Part shown: in pieces, positions 6,300-12,653 of the stretch
How the letters are laid out: each line of letters opens with the position of its first letter
Numbering within the stretch: the first letter of the stretch is position 1
DNA from: Gemmatimonadota bacterium
Lineage (GTDB): Bacteria; Gemmatimonadota; Gemmatimonadetes; Gemmatimonadales; Gemmatimonadaceae
Assembly: GCA_031127185.1 (NCBI GenBank)
Contig: JARIET010000008.1
Span: 1-21,007 of the forward strand
Direction: 5' to 3'
DNA length: 21,007 nucleotides
Notes under the pieces: model-generated
What the model saw: the letters and a program-made list of their open reading frames with translations, nothing else
Told to the model about the DNA's origin: nothing
The model's database searches: none
Position numbers and translations under genes: made by a program

Positions 6300-7028
6300 C
6301 TACCGCGCGATGCCCGAACGCGCACGTTGCGCAGCATGGTCGGAACCCGCTGGCAGGAGTCGCGTCTCGCCGCGATTGCGAGAAACGGGCTGGCCGGTCT
6401 CGTCGACCGCTCCGCCATCGGCGGCTCCCAGACGCCAAAGATCAAGCCAGAAGTGGAACGCGGTGCCCCCGACCGGTGCGTTGTTCGCGAATCTCAGGAG
6501 ATCGAATAGCGATCCTACTGACGACCCGCGCCACAACTGAACGCGGTCGGGTGCCACGTGCCAATGCCGAGCGACACGCACTCCGATCCGTGGCGAACTC
6601 GTCACCACGGCGGACGCGTGCTGCATCACTGCCGTCGCAACCTCAAACAGTCCGGGTCGACGAGCCGCCGAGCCGAGCGGCATCGGCGGCATCACGGTGG
6701 ATTCGCTTTCACAGAACACGACCCAAGGGGTTGAGGCGTGGCAGTACGAAGCGATCGCTGCGTGCAGCGCACCAAACCCCAGAATCACGTCAGGTCTTGA
6801 TGGACTCAGCGCGGAGATCCTGTTCATCGTTTCGGACATCGTCGATTGGCTGCGACGCGCATGGGCCGCTCCCTCCTGAGATCCGAGTCCGGTCACGGCA
6901 CTCGTCACGGCTAAGCCGTGGGCAGGGGCCTCGGCCAGCAGCGATCGCGCCACGGCCTGGAGATACGACGATCGGGAGACGTCGCCCGCGATCAGGACGC
7001 GCCGACGTTGCGTTTGGGTAGATGTCAT
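6300..7028 (-). CDS. Glycosyltransferase-like N-terminal domain, possibly a truncated gene
   Basis: The ORF of 242 residues begins at ATG 7028 with no clear Shine-Dalgarno. Residues 9-180 look like the N-terminal half of a GT-B glycosyltransferase. There is an opening beta strand RRVLIAGDV followed by a helix, RPDVILGFGALHA (78-90) then PWVVFCES (101-108), a strand VVTSS (141-145), and a closing APDRVQLWRGSSVGSLFDL (159-177). That closing segment resembles the hinge where family-4 enzymes have ...ERVxVxxNGVD...F. What should follow, a second Rossmann domain of about 180 residues with a nucleotide-sugar Glu, is absent. The last 50 residues look like non-conserved sequence. Alternative frames downstream offer no convincing continuation. 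It may be a 3'-deleted remnant or a small unrelated protein. Family assignment is weak. It is divergent from the H-NOX operon. Confidence 0.45.
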   Translation of the reverse strand: MTSTQTQRRRVLIAGDVSRSSYLQAVARSLLAEAPAHGLAVTSAVTGLGSQEGAAHARRSQSTMSETMNRISALSPSRPDVILGFGALHAAIASYCHASTPWVVFCESESTVMPPMPLGSAARRPGLFEVATAVMQHASAVVTSSPRIGVRVARHWHVAPDRVQLWRGSSVGSLFDLLRFANNAPVGGTAFHFWLDLWRLGAADGGAVDETGQPVSRNRGETRLLPAGSDHAAQRARSGIAR

Positions 7029-7136
7029 CCGGCATCACTATGGCAAACCGCATGCCGCTGATCCAGCTGCCTCATCTGGCGTGCTGCGGGCCCGCCAGAC
7101 GCGGGCCGATCTGTTGAGTGGCATTGTGCAACGAAC

Positions 7137-7229
7137 ATTGTGACCGCGAAGAGACAAAACGTCCCCATTGTGACAGACATGTTGTCACAAAGTTCCAGGG
7201 CGCTGTCACTTTGATTGTCCGACCGTCAC
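7137..7229. promoter_or_regulatory. Cluster of five GTGAC/GTCAC half-sites upstream of the sigma-54 promoter
   Basis: GTGAC occurs at 7140 and 7170 on the plus strand and its complement GTCAC at 7184, 7205 and 7225, five copies in 90 bp. Start-to-start steps are 30, 14, 21 and 20 bases; three of the four are close to whole helical turns, so bound protein would lie mostly on one face. The spread, about 50 to 140 bp upstream of the predicted start, is where NtrC-family activators assemble. The likely binder is the Fis-type HTH of the first gene of the operon. Confidence 0.55.
7168..7190. promoter_or_regulatory. Palindromic upstream activator site for the sigma-54 activator
   Basis: TTGTGACA (7168-7175) and TGTCACAA (7183-7190) are perfect 8-bp inverted arms around a 7-bp spacer. 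The centre is about 98 bp upstream of the start predicted from the -24/-12 element. Symmetry, arm spacing of roughly 1.5 turns, and position match enhancer sites of NtrC-type regulators. The spacing does not fit CRP/FNR, which need six bases between TGTGA and TCACA. Confidence 0.6.
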
Positions 7230-7250
7230 TCGCCGAATGTGTTTGACACG

Positions 7251-7266
7251 TGGCACAGATCGTGCT
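7251..7266 (+). promoter_or_regulatory. Sigma-54 (-24/-12) promoter of the H-NOX signalling operon
   Basis: TGGCACAGATCGTGCT matches the sigma-54 consensus TGGCACR-N4-TTGCW at all defined positions but one. The invariant GG (7252-7253) and GC (7264-7265) are exactly 10 bases apart. The predicted start is near 7277, giving a 34-nt leader before ATG 7311. The first gene of the operon encodes a sigma-54 activator with an intact GAFTGA loop, and a palindromic enhancer lies upstream, so positive autoregulation is likely. Confidence 0.8.
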
Positions 7267-7277
7267 GATCTGTGGCA
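7251..7277. promoter_or_regulatory. Inverted repeat overlapping the sigma-54 promoter and start site
   Basis: CACAGATC (7254-7261) and GATCTGTG (7267-7274) are perfect 8-bp arms around GTGCT. With one G/G mismatch the symmetry extends to 11 bp per arm (7251-7261 and 7267-7277). The axis falls on the -12 element. It could be a repressor operator that blocks RNA polymerase, or chance. It differs in sequence from the GTGAC sites, so it would be read by another protein. Confidence 0.5.
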
Positions 7278-7310
7278 GGGCAGACTCTTCAACCGCGTGC
7301 CAACCATCCA

Positions 7311-8723
7311 ATGACTTCAGTGCTGTACGTGGACGACGACCATCAACTCGGGTCGGCGGTATCGCAAGTGTTTTTGCGCGCCGGCTATCACTATCTCTAC
7401 GCGCATTCAGCCGAGGAGGCGCTGAGTCTCCTCGACCGCCATGACGTCGATGTGGTGGTTTCGGACCAACAGATGCCGCATGGGTCCGGCATGGACCTAC
7501 TGACGTACATGCGCGAGCGCGGCCATTTGGCGCCGGTCATCCTGTTCACGGCATACGGTAGCGTGCCCGATGCTGTGCGGTCAGTTGCGGCGGGTGCGCT
7601 CGAATATTTGCAGAAACCCCTTGACCCCCAAGTGTTGGTCAGGGCCGTGGAGAAGGCGGCGGCGTTGCGGCGGAGCGACCGCGAACTCATCGACCGGATG
7701 CATACCGTGCAGACGGACCATGCAACGCCGCGCATGCTGGGCGAAAGCCCCGTCATGCGCTCGCTGATGCGGCAGATATCAGCTGCGGCCGACTCGTCTG
7801 CCACCGTGCTCGTCGAGGGGGAGACCGGCACGGGCAAAGAACTCGTGGCGAAAACCATCCATATGCTGCGCGCCGGGAAGGCCGCACCGTTCATCGCCAT
7901 CAACTGTGCGGCGATTCCGGAATCACTCATCGAGTCGGTGCTGTTCGGTCACGAACGCGGCGCGTTCACCGGGGCGATCGCTCGGACGCTCGGGGCATTT
8001 GAACGGGCCAACGGGGGCACGCTGTTGCTGGACGAGGTATCGGAAATGCGCTTCGATCTCCAGGCGAAGCTACTGCGTGTGCTTCAGGAGCGTTCGTTCG
8101 AACGTGTCGGCGGGAATGTGCTGATCCGGGCAAATACCCGAGTCGTCGCCACGACGAATCGAAGCCTGCTCGAGGCAGTAAGCGACGGCCGTTTTCGTGA
8201 CGATCTGTACCATCGCTTGAACGTGGTGCGTATCGTCGTACCGCCGCTTCGCGAGCGCCACGGCGACATTCCGGCGTTGGCGCGACACTTCATCGCGGCG
8301 GCCGCCGTCGACCATGCCCGACCCATTAGCTCAGTTTCTCTCGACGTCCTCACCACACTGGAGGCGTACCCATGGCCGGGAAACCTCCGGCAGCTGCAGG
8401 CAGTCGCAAATCGGGCTGTCGTGAACTGTCGCGACGACGTCATCAAGCCGTGCCACCTTGAGCTCGATAGGGAGCTGGCAATGCGCGTTGACGCGCGCGT
8501 GGCGGTACCCGTGGCCCTGGCGATGAACCCTGCCGCGCCGCCGGAAACGTTGAACCTGTCTGACGCCGAAAATATGCTGATCAGCAAGGCGATTGCCCAC
8601 ACCGGGGGGCGGTTCGACACCGCCGCCGCCCTGCTTGGCATTCATCCGCGCACACTGCGACGCAAGCTCGCCAGGATGCGGGCGCCCGACGACGGGTCGG
8701 GCGCTCGGGGCGACCGCGCATGA
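7311..8723 (+). CDS. NtrC-family response regulator, sigma-54 activator
   Basis: This is a 470-residue transcription activator with all three expected domains. The receiver (1-120) has acidic pocket D8-D10, phospho-Asp D52, T80 and K102. The AAA+ domain (about 142-375) has Walker A GETGTGKE at 170-177, an intact sigma-54-contacting GAFTGA loop at 217-222, and Walker B GGTLLLDE at 235-242. The Fis-type HTH is at about 417-457 (AAALLGIHPRTLRRKLARM). On phosphorylation it should form a ring, bind enhancers and remodel sigma-54 polymerase. I chose ATG 7311: the upstream in-frame GTG at 7272 lies before the predicted transcription start and adds 13 residues ahead of the receiver strand. No Shine-Dalgarno is evident. 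It is the first gene of the H-NOX operon; its 3' end overlaps the next start by 4 nt. It plays a role analogous to HnoC-type regulators of other H-NOX circuits, but that is inference. Confidence 0.95.
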   Translation: MTSVLYVDDDHQLGSAVSQVFLRAGYHYLYAHSAEEALSLLDRHDVDVVVSDQQMPHGSGMDLLTYMRERGHLAPVILFTAYGSVPDAVRSVAAGALEYLQKPLDPQVLVRAVEKAAALRRSDRELIDRMHTVQTDHATPRMLGESPVMRSLMRQISAAADSSATVLVEGETGTGKELVAKTIHMLRAGKAAPFIAINCAAIPESLIESVLFGHERGAFTGAIARTLGAFERANGGTLLLDEVSEMRFDLQAKLLRVLQERSFERVGGNVLIRANTRVVATTNRSLLEAVSDGRFRDDLYHRLNVVRIVVPPLRERHGDIPALARHFIAAAAVDHARPISSVSLDVLTTLEAYPWPGNLRQLQAVANRAVVNCRDDVIKPCHLELDRELAMRVDARVAVPVALAMNPAAPPETLNLSDAENMLISKAIAHTGGRFDTAAALLGIHPRTLRRKLARMRAPDDGSGARGDRA

Positions 8724-9142
8724 GGACCAGAGCTCCAATACTGCTGATCTTCGAGGACGATCCCGCCACAGCACTAATGGTGAAGGTGTTCTTTACAAGT
8801 CATGGCTGGCAGGTGTATTCCGCGCCCGATGCCGAGCAAGCGGAATCTCTGATCCGTTCCGTGCGCCCGGACGCGGTGCTGATGGACGTCTGGATGCCGG
8901 GGATTGATGGCATCACATGCCTTCGGAAACTGACATGCGACGCCCGTGCGTTTCCGATTCCGCCGATCGTGCTCTGGAGCGCAGACGTACTCAGCGACCT
9001 CAAGAGGCAGGCCATGGCTGCGGGTGCCACAGCATTTGTGTCCAAGCCTGGCATCCTGCGTGAGCTCCTGAAGACCATCACGACATCCACGGACGCCGCC
9101 CGCGCAGCGCGTAGCGCGGGCGTGTCCTCCCCCAAGCCATGA
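8720..9142 (+). CDS. Single-domain response regulator (receiver only)
   Basis: This 140-residue CheY-like protein has the complete phosphorylation site: acidic E12-D13-D14, phospho-acceptor D56 in VLMDVWMPGIDG, S86 at the usual Thr/Ser switch position and K109 in FVSKPG. There is no output domain; residues after about 122 are a short Ala/Ser-rich tail. It is most likely a phosphate shuttle or sink, or a regulator acting by protein contact. In some H-NOX loci a receiver without DNA-binding or enzymatic output tunes the other regulators. Start ATG 8720 overlaps the previous stop (ATGA), and its own stop overlaps the next start in the same manner, so all three are translationally coupled. Confidence 0.93.
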   Translation: MRTRAPILLIFEDDPATALMVKVFFTSHGWQVYSAPDAEQAESLIRSVRPDAVLMDVWMPGIDGITCLRKLTCDARAFPIPPIVLWSADVLSDLKRQAMAAGATAFVSKPGILRELLKTITTSTDAARAARSAGVSSPKP

Positions 9143-10584
9143 ACGAGCCCTCAGTGGAACCAACGATTCTCGTGGTCGATGACACACCGTCTGCGCTGAT
9201 CACGGCGCGTATGATGCTCGCCTACGATGGGTACCGTGTCGTCACAGCGGCCGATGGCGCCGAAGCGCTGGCAAAGACGCGGCAGGAGCGGCCGGATGTC
9301 ATCCTGCTCGATGTCATGATGCCGGGGATGGACGGCATCGATGTCTGCAAACGCCTGCGCGCCGAAAAGCCGAACGGCGTGGCGGCGGCCATTGTTATGC
9401 TGACGGCCCTCGGCGACTCTTCGACCTGTGCCGCCGCACTCCACGCCGGTGCTGATGATTTCCTGGCGAAACCAGTCAACAAGTGGGAGCTGCGTGCACG
9501 TATTGGTTCGCTCGTCCGGTTAGGACTTCAGCGACAACAGGCGCTGGCTGACAAACGGTTCCGGGTCCTCGTCGACGGGTCCTCCGACGGCTTTGTTTTT
9601 CTGGCGGCCAACCGATCGGTCATCGATGCGAATGCGGCGGCGCGGCGCCTGCTCGGCATCGCGACCGAGGACTTCAATATGGCCACGTTCGAGGCGATCG
9701 CCGATCGGCGTTTTCTCGGCGAACTCAATCCGCCTATCGCCGTCGCAAACCTGGTCACGCAAGACCACCCCCGAGCCTACTATGCCGCGCGGAAGCAGAA
9801 TGGCGTGGGTCCAGCCTGGATTGCCGTGCGCGAAGTCTGCGCCGATCCGGGAGGTGAAAGCACGGTACACATCGTCGATGCGTCCGCGCAGATCGCAACC
9901 ACGGCCCGACCACTCGAGTTTCATGACTTGGTGTCGCGGTCGCTCCGGCAGTCACTTGTGGCGCTGAGCGGTGTGCTGCACGCGCTGGGCCCGAACGCCG
10001 ACCAGCAGGTGCCTGTCGAGGCCTCCCTGATTGGCGCCGTGCGGACTTCCGGCGCGCAGCTGCGCGACCGGATCGTCGACGTCCTCGACTGCCTCGATGT
10101 GCGCACCCGGCGTACTCACGAGACGCCGATCGCGACCGCATGCGCTGCAATGCAACAGGTGGCCGACGAGGATCACGTTGCGCTCCAGCTCGCCGCTTCC
10201 CCGGACGATAGTGTCGGCGCTATTCCCATCAGCGAATCGTCATTCCGCGGAGTGTTTCGCGAATTGCTGCTTGCGTACCGTTCCATCCACGTCGACGCGC
10301 GGCCGACGATGCGCGTGACCCTCACGCGCCCTGCTCCGAGCGAGGTGGCGTTCCTTGTGGAAGACGACAGCACACGGCTCGACGACGCATGCGTTCAACA
10401 CCAAGACGACCCCTACAGCCTCAGCGACGTTTGGGTCTCTGGCGACATCCCGGACCTTGGACCAGGGTTTGGTACTGTGCGGATGGCCATCACGGCCGCC
10501 GGCGGGTCGGCGGAGATCGACAGGCGGTCGGGGCCGAGCGCCGGTGTGCGCGTCACGATTCGCCTGCCCTTGGTGGCGACGTGA
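9139..10584 (+). CDS. Receiver-PAS protein with degenerate histidine kinase core
   Basis: Of 481 residues, 1-125 form a normal receiver (D14-D15, phospho-Asp D58 in ILLDVMMPGMDG, T89, K111). Residues about 137-250 are PAS-like (FRVLVDGSSDGFVFLAANRSVIDANAAARRLLG). The rest has the length and order of a kinase core, but key residues are missing. The H-box region reads SRSLRQSLVAL (266-276), aligning LRxPL-type sequence without the phospho-acceptor His. The N-box helix FRELLLAY (373-380) lacks the Asn. EDDSTRLDD (408-416) stands where DxGxG should be, and GFGTVRMAITAAGG (443-456) is a weak G2 equivalent. It should not autophosphorylate or bind ATP normally. It is likely a pseudokinase scaffold, an inhibitor, or a sensor that modulates its partners when its receiver is phosphorylated. 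Overlaps both neighbours by 4 nt. Confidence 0.85.
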   Translation: MNEPSVEPTILVVDDTPSALITARMMLAYDGYRVVTAADGAEALAKTRQERPDVILLDVMMPGMDGIDVCKRLRAEKPNGVAAAIVMLTALGDSSTCAAALHAGADDFLAKPVNKWELRARIGSLVRLGLQRQQALADKRFRVLVDGSSDGFVFLAANRSVIDANAAARRLLGIATEDFNMATFEAIADRRFLGELNPPIAVANLVTQDHPRAYYAARKQNGVGPAWIAVREVCADPGGESTVHIVDASAQIATTARPLEFHDLVSRSLRQSLVALSGVLHALGPNADQQVPVEASLIGAVRTSGAQLRDRIVDVLDCLDVRTRRTHETPIATACAAMQQVADEDHVALQLAASPDDSVGAIPISESSFRGVFRELLLAYRSIHVDARPTMRVTLTRPAPSEVAFLVEDDSTRLDDACVQHQDDPYSLSDVWVSGDIPDLGPGFGTVRMAITAAGGSAEIDRRSGPSAGVRVTIRLPLVAT

Positions 10585-12053
10585 CGGTCCCGATGCGGCT
10601 GGTTGTCGTCGACGACGATGCGGCCAGTCGCGCCGTCGTCCGCCTCGCGTTTGTCGGCCATCCGGTGGATGTCGCCGAATACCAAACTGGCGAACGGGCA
10701 CTGGACGAGGCGTCTGGATGGAAGGAGATCGACGCGATCGTACTTGACGTCATGATGCCAGGCCTCGACGGCGTGGAAACCTGTCGTCGGCTGCGCGCGG
10801 TACCGGAATTGTGCGACGTCCCGATCATCATGGTCACTGCCGCTGCGTCGCGCGCGACCCGGCATGCGGCTATCGATGCCGGAGTTGACGATTTCCTCGC
10901 CAAGCCTCTCGACCGCGAGGAACTCCGCGTGCGCGTCCGCGCGTACGGCCGTCAGAACCGGGCGCGGCGCATTGCGGAGATGCGGGCGGAGCTGGACCGC
11001 GTCGTTGAGCAGACGCGAGTGGCCATTGTGGTGATCACCGCTGGCGATGGAGTCGTGCGCTACGGGAATCTGGCCGCCACGCAACTGCTGGGCGGTGCAA
11101 TCACCGGATCGCCCTTGTTCGCGGCCTTCAACCCCGCATCGGCGAATGCTTTGCGGTCGCTGCTGGCGGCGGCACAGACCGACCCCGGTCCGGAGACTGC
11201 GACAGGCCCACCGTTGGTGGTCCGTGGCACTGAGCGCCTTTGCACGGCGGCCGTCAGCCGCGCCGTCTGGCAACACGCACCGGCCTTCCAGCTGTTCCTG
11301 ACCGATGTGACGGCGGAGGCCCGGGCGGCCGCACACCTGCGCCAGTTTGAACAGACGGCGGCCACGGCGCGACTGGCCGCCACTGTCGCTCACGATCTGG
11401 GGTCGGTCCTGCAAATCGCCATGTGCCATCTGGATGGGGTCGCCAGCGACCGTTCCGCCACGGAACTTCCCGGGCCGTCGGAAACGGGAATCCGTTCCGC
11501 GTTGGCGCGGGGCGCCTTGCTGGTGGGACAGCTGCTGGCCCACGCGCGCAGACAGGTGGCTGCGCCGGCGGGGAGCTGCGACGCCTCGGCTGGAATCGAG
11601 CGGGCGGCAGCAGTCTGTCGCAAGGTCTTCGGCCCCCACATCGATGTTGTCGTGCACAGCGCTGGGCTGGTCTGGCCGGTCGGCATGCCGGACGCTGTGC
11701 TCGAACAGATCGTCATCAATCTGTTGAACAATGCTCGCGACGCCATGCCGCGCGGCGGCCGAATCGCGATCACGGTCGACGCCGACGCGACCACGCCCTC
11801 TCGCACCCGCATTCAGGTCAGCGACAACGGGACGGGCATGGACGCGAACACACTCCGGCGAGCCGGCGAGCCCTTCTTCACGACCAAGGCCGAAGGACAG
11901 GGCACGGGACTTGGGCTTTTCAGCGTGCAGTCCAGTCTCGCGACATTCGGCGGCTCGCTGCAGGTCGCGTCGTCGTACGGCGCGGGAACAACCTGCACGA
12001 TGTTGCTCCCTGCGACACCATCTGTCAGCCACCGTAAAGCACCTGCGTCGTAG
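10581..12053 (+). CDS. Receiver-PAS-histidine kinase (response-regulator/kinase fusion)
   Basis: This protein of 490 residues starts at GTG 10581, which overlaps the preceding stop as GTGA. The longer upstream ORF in this frame is discarded because the receiver begins at once. The receiver (5-120) has D11-D13, phospho-Asp D56, T86 and K108. A PAS-like segment covers about 140-245. The kinase core is complete: H271 in ATVAHDLGSVLQIA, N-box INLLNNARDA (379-388), G1 DNGTGM (415-420), EPFFTTK (430-436) and G2 GQGTGLGL (439-446). The core resembles NtrB/ZraS-type kinases. With the receiver N-terminal to the kinase, phosphate arriving at D56 may switch its own activity. It has no membrane segment, so it is cytosolic. 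It is the only other competent kinase in the operon besides the HNOBA kinase and a natural donor for the NtrC-type regulator. Confidence 0.93.
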   Translation: MTVPMRLVVVDDDAASRAVVRLAFVGHPVDVAEYQTGERALDEASGWKEIDAIVLDVMMPGLDGVETCRRLRAVPELCDVPIIMVTAAASRATRHAAIDAGVDDFLAKPLDREELRVRVRAYGRQNRARRIAEMRAELDRVVEQTRVAIVVITAGDGVVRYGNLAATQLLGGAITGSPLFAAFNPASANALRSLLAAAQTDPGPETATGPPLVVRGTERLCTAAVSRAVWQHAPAFQLFLTDVTAEARAAAHLRQFEQTAATARLAATVAHDLGSVLQIAMCHLDGVASDRSATELPGPSETGIRSALARGALLVGQLLAHARRQVAAPAGSCDASAGIERAAAVCRKVFGPHIDVVVHSAGLVWPVGMPDAVLEQIVINLLNNARDAMPRGGRIAITVDADATTPSRTRIQVSDNGTGMDANTLRRAGEPFFTTKAEGQGTGLGLFSVQSSLATFGGSLQVASSYGAGTTCTMLLPATPSVSHRKAPAS

Positions 12054-12083
12054 CACTCCACTCCTTCACCAGAGAGCACCCAC

Positions 12084-12653
12084 ATGTATGGCATGGTAAC
12101 GTTGGGACTTCGCGATTACACGATTGAGCGTTTCGGCGCCAGTGTCTGGACAGCGGCGGCGAAGGCCAGCGGCGTCGAGCATGCGGATTTCGTTACCACA
12201 TCCTCGTACCCGGATTCCATCACCACGGCCTGCCTCGTTGCGGCGGTACAGGCTTCCGGCGTCGACGCTGCGACGTTTCTGGAAGGCTTCGGCGCGTTTT
12301 GGGTACTGCGCACCGCCGAAGAGAAGTACCCGCACGTCATGCGCGCGGCCGGCGGTACAGTGGATCAATTCTTCGCTGCTCTCCCGCGATTGCACGACCA
12401 CGTCCGCACGCTGCTCCCCGAGCTTGCACCTCCAACGTTCAGCGTCCTGAAGCAGGGCGAAGGGAAGTTCCAGGTTACCTACTGGTCGGAACGTGATGGA
12501 TTGGATCCCATGGTGGTCGGGCTATTGAAGGGCATCGCGCAACGGTTCGGAACGACCGCGCAGGTGACGATGGTCAAGCTGCGCTCCAGCACGCAAGACT
12601 TTTCGCTTTTCGACGTCCACCTTGCCGACGCCGGGAAGACGCTGTCCTCATGA
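12084..12653 (+). CDS. Stand-alone H-NOX haem-binding sensor, predicted NO-selective
   Basis: This cytosolic sensor of 189 residues has the usual H-NOX length and begins with the family signature MYGMV. The proximal haem ligand is H104 (RLHDHVRTLLP, 12 residues before the conserved PP pair, as in Thermoanaerobacter H-NOX). The propionate-binding YxSxR motif is YWSER with Y133, S135 and R137. The SYPD segment (41-44) and the KYPH helix (81-84) are also typical. The distal residues that stabilise O2 in the Thermoanaerobacter protein are not conserved: Leu at the Trp9 position, Phe/Trp near Asn74 and Pro142 at Tyr140. That favours NO (and CO) over O2. ATG 12084 is 30 bp after the upstream stop, behind a weak AGAGAG. 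Its stop overlaps the HNOBA-kinase start by 4 nt, marking that kinase as its partner. Confidence 0.95.
   Translation: MYGMVTLGLRDYTIERFGASVWTAAAKASGVEHADFVTTSSYPDSITTACLVAAVQASGVDAATFLEGFGAFWVLRTAEEKYPHVMRAAGGTVDQFFAALPRLHDHVRTLLPELAPPTFSVLKQGEGKFQVTYWSERDGLDPMVVGLLKGIAQRFGTTAQVTMVKLRSSTQDFSLFDVHLADAGKTLSS

Noticed and set aside
6790..7053. Alternative minus-strand frame beginning MRFAIVMPDD
   Set aside because: The opening looks like a glycosyltransferase start, but the frame then becomes Arg/Ser-rich and ends after 87 codons; the neighbouring frame holds the coherent sequence.
7088..7105. Minus-strand GG-N10-GC resembling a sigma-54 promoter for the divergent ORF
   Set aside because: Only the GG and GC and a few flanking bases match; the stretch is a GC palindrome and the fit is probably chance.
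7168..7190. CRP/FNR-type site (TGTGA...TCACA)
   Set aside because: The half-sites are 11 bp apart rather than 6, which does not fit the family.
7243..7271. TTGACA at 7243 as a sigma-70 -35 box
   Set aside because: No acceptable -10 lies 16-18 bp downstream (TGATCT matches poorly), while the overlapping sigma-54 match is much stronger.
7272..7310. GTG at 7272 as start of the NtrC-type gene
   Set aside because: It lies upstream of the transcription start predicted from the sigma-54 element and inside the inverted repeat; ATG 7311 begins directly at the receiver.
10389..10580. N-terminal extension of the receiver-kinase to 10389
   Set aside because: It overlaps the end of the preceding gene by nearly 200 bp; GTG 10581 gives the same 4-nt overlap as the other junctions.
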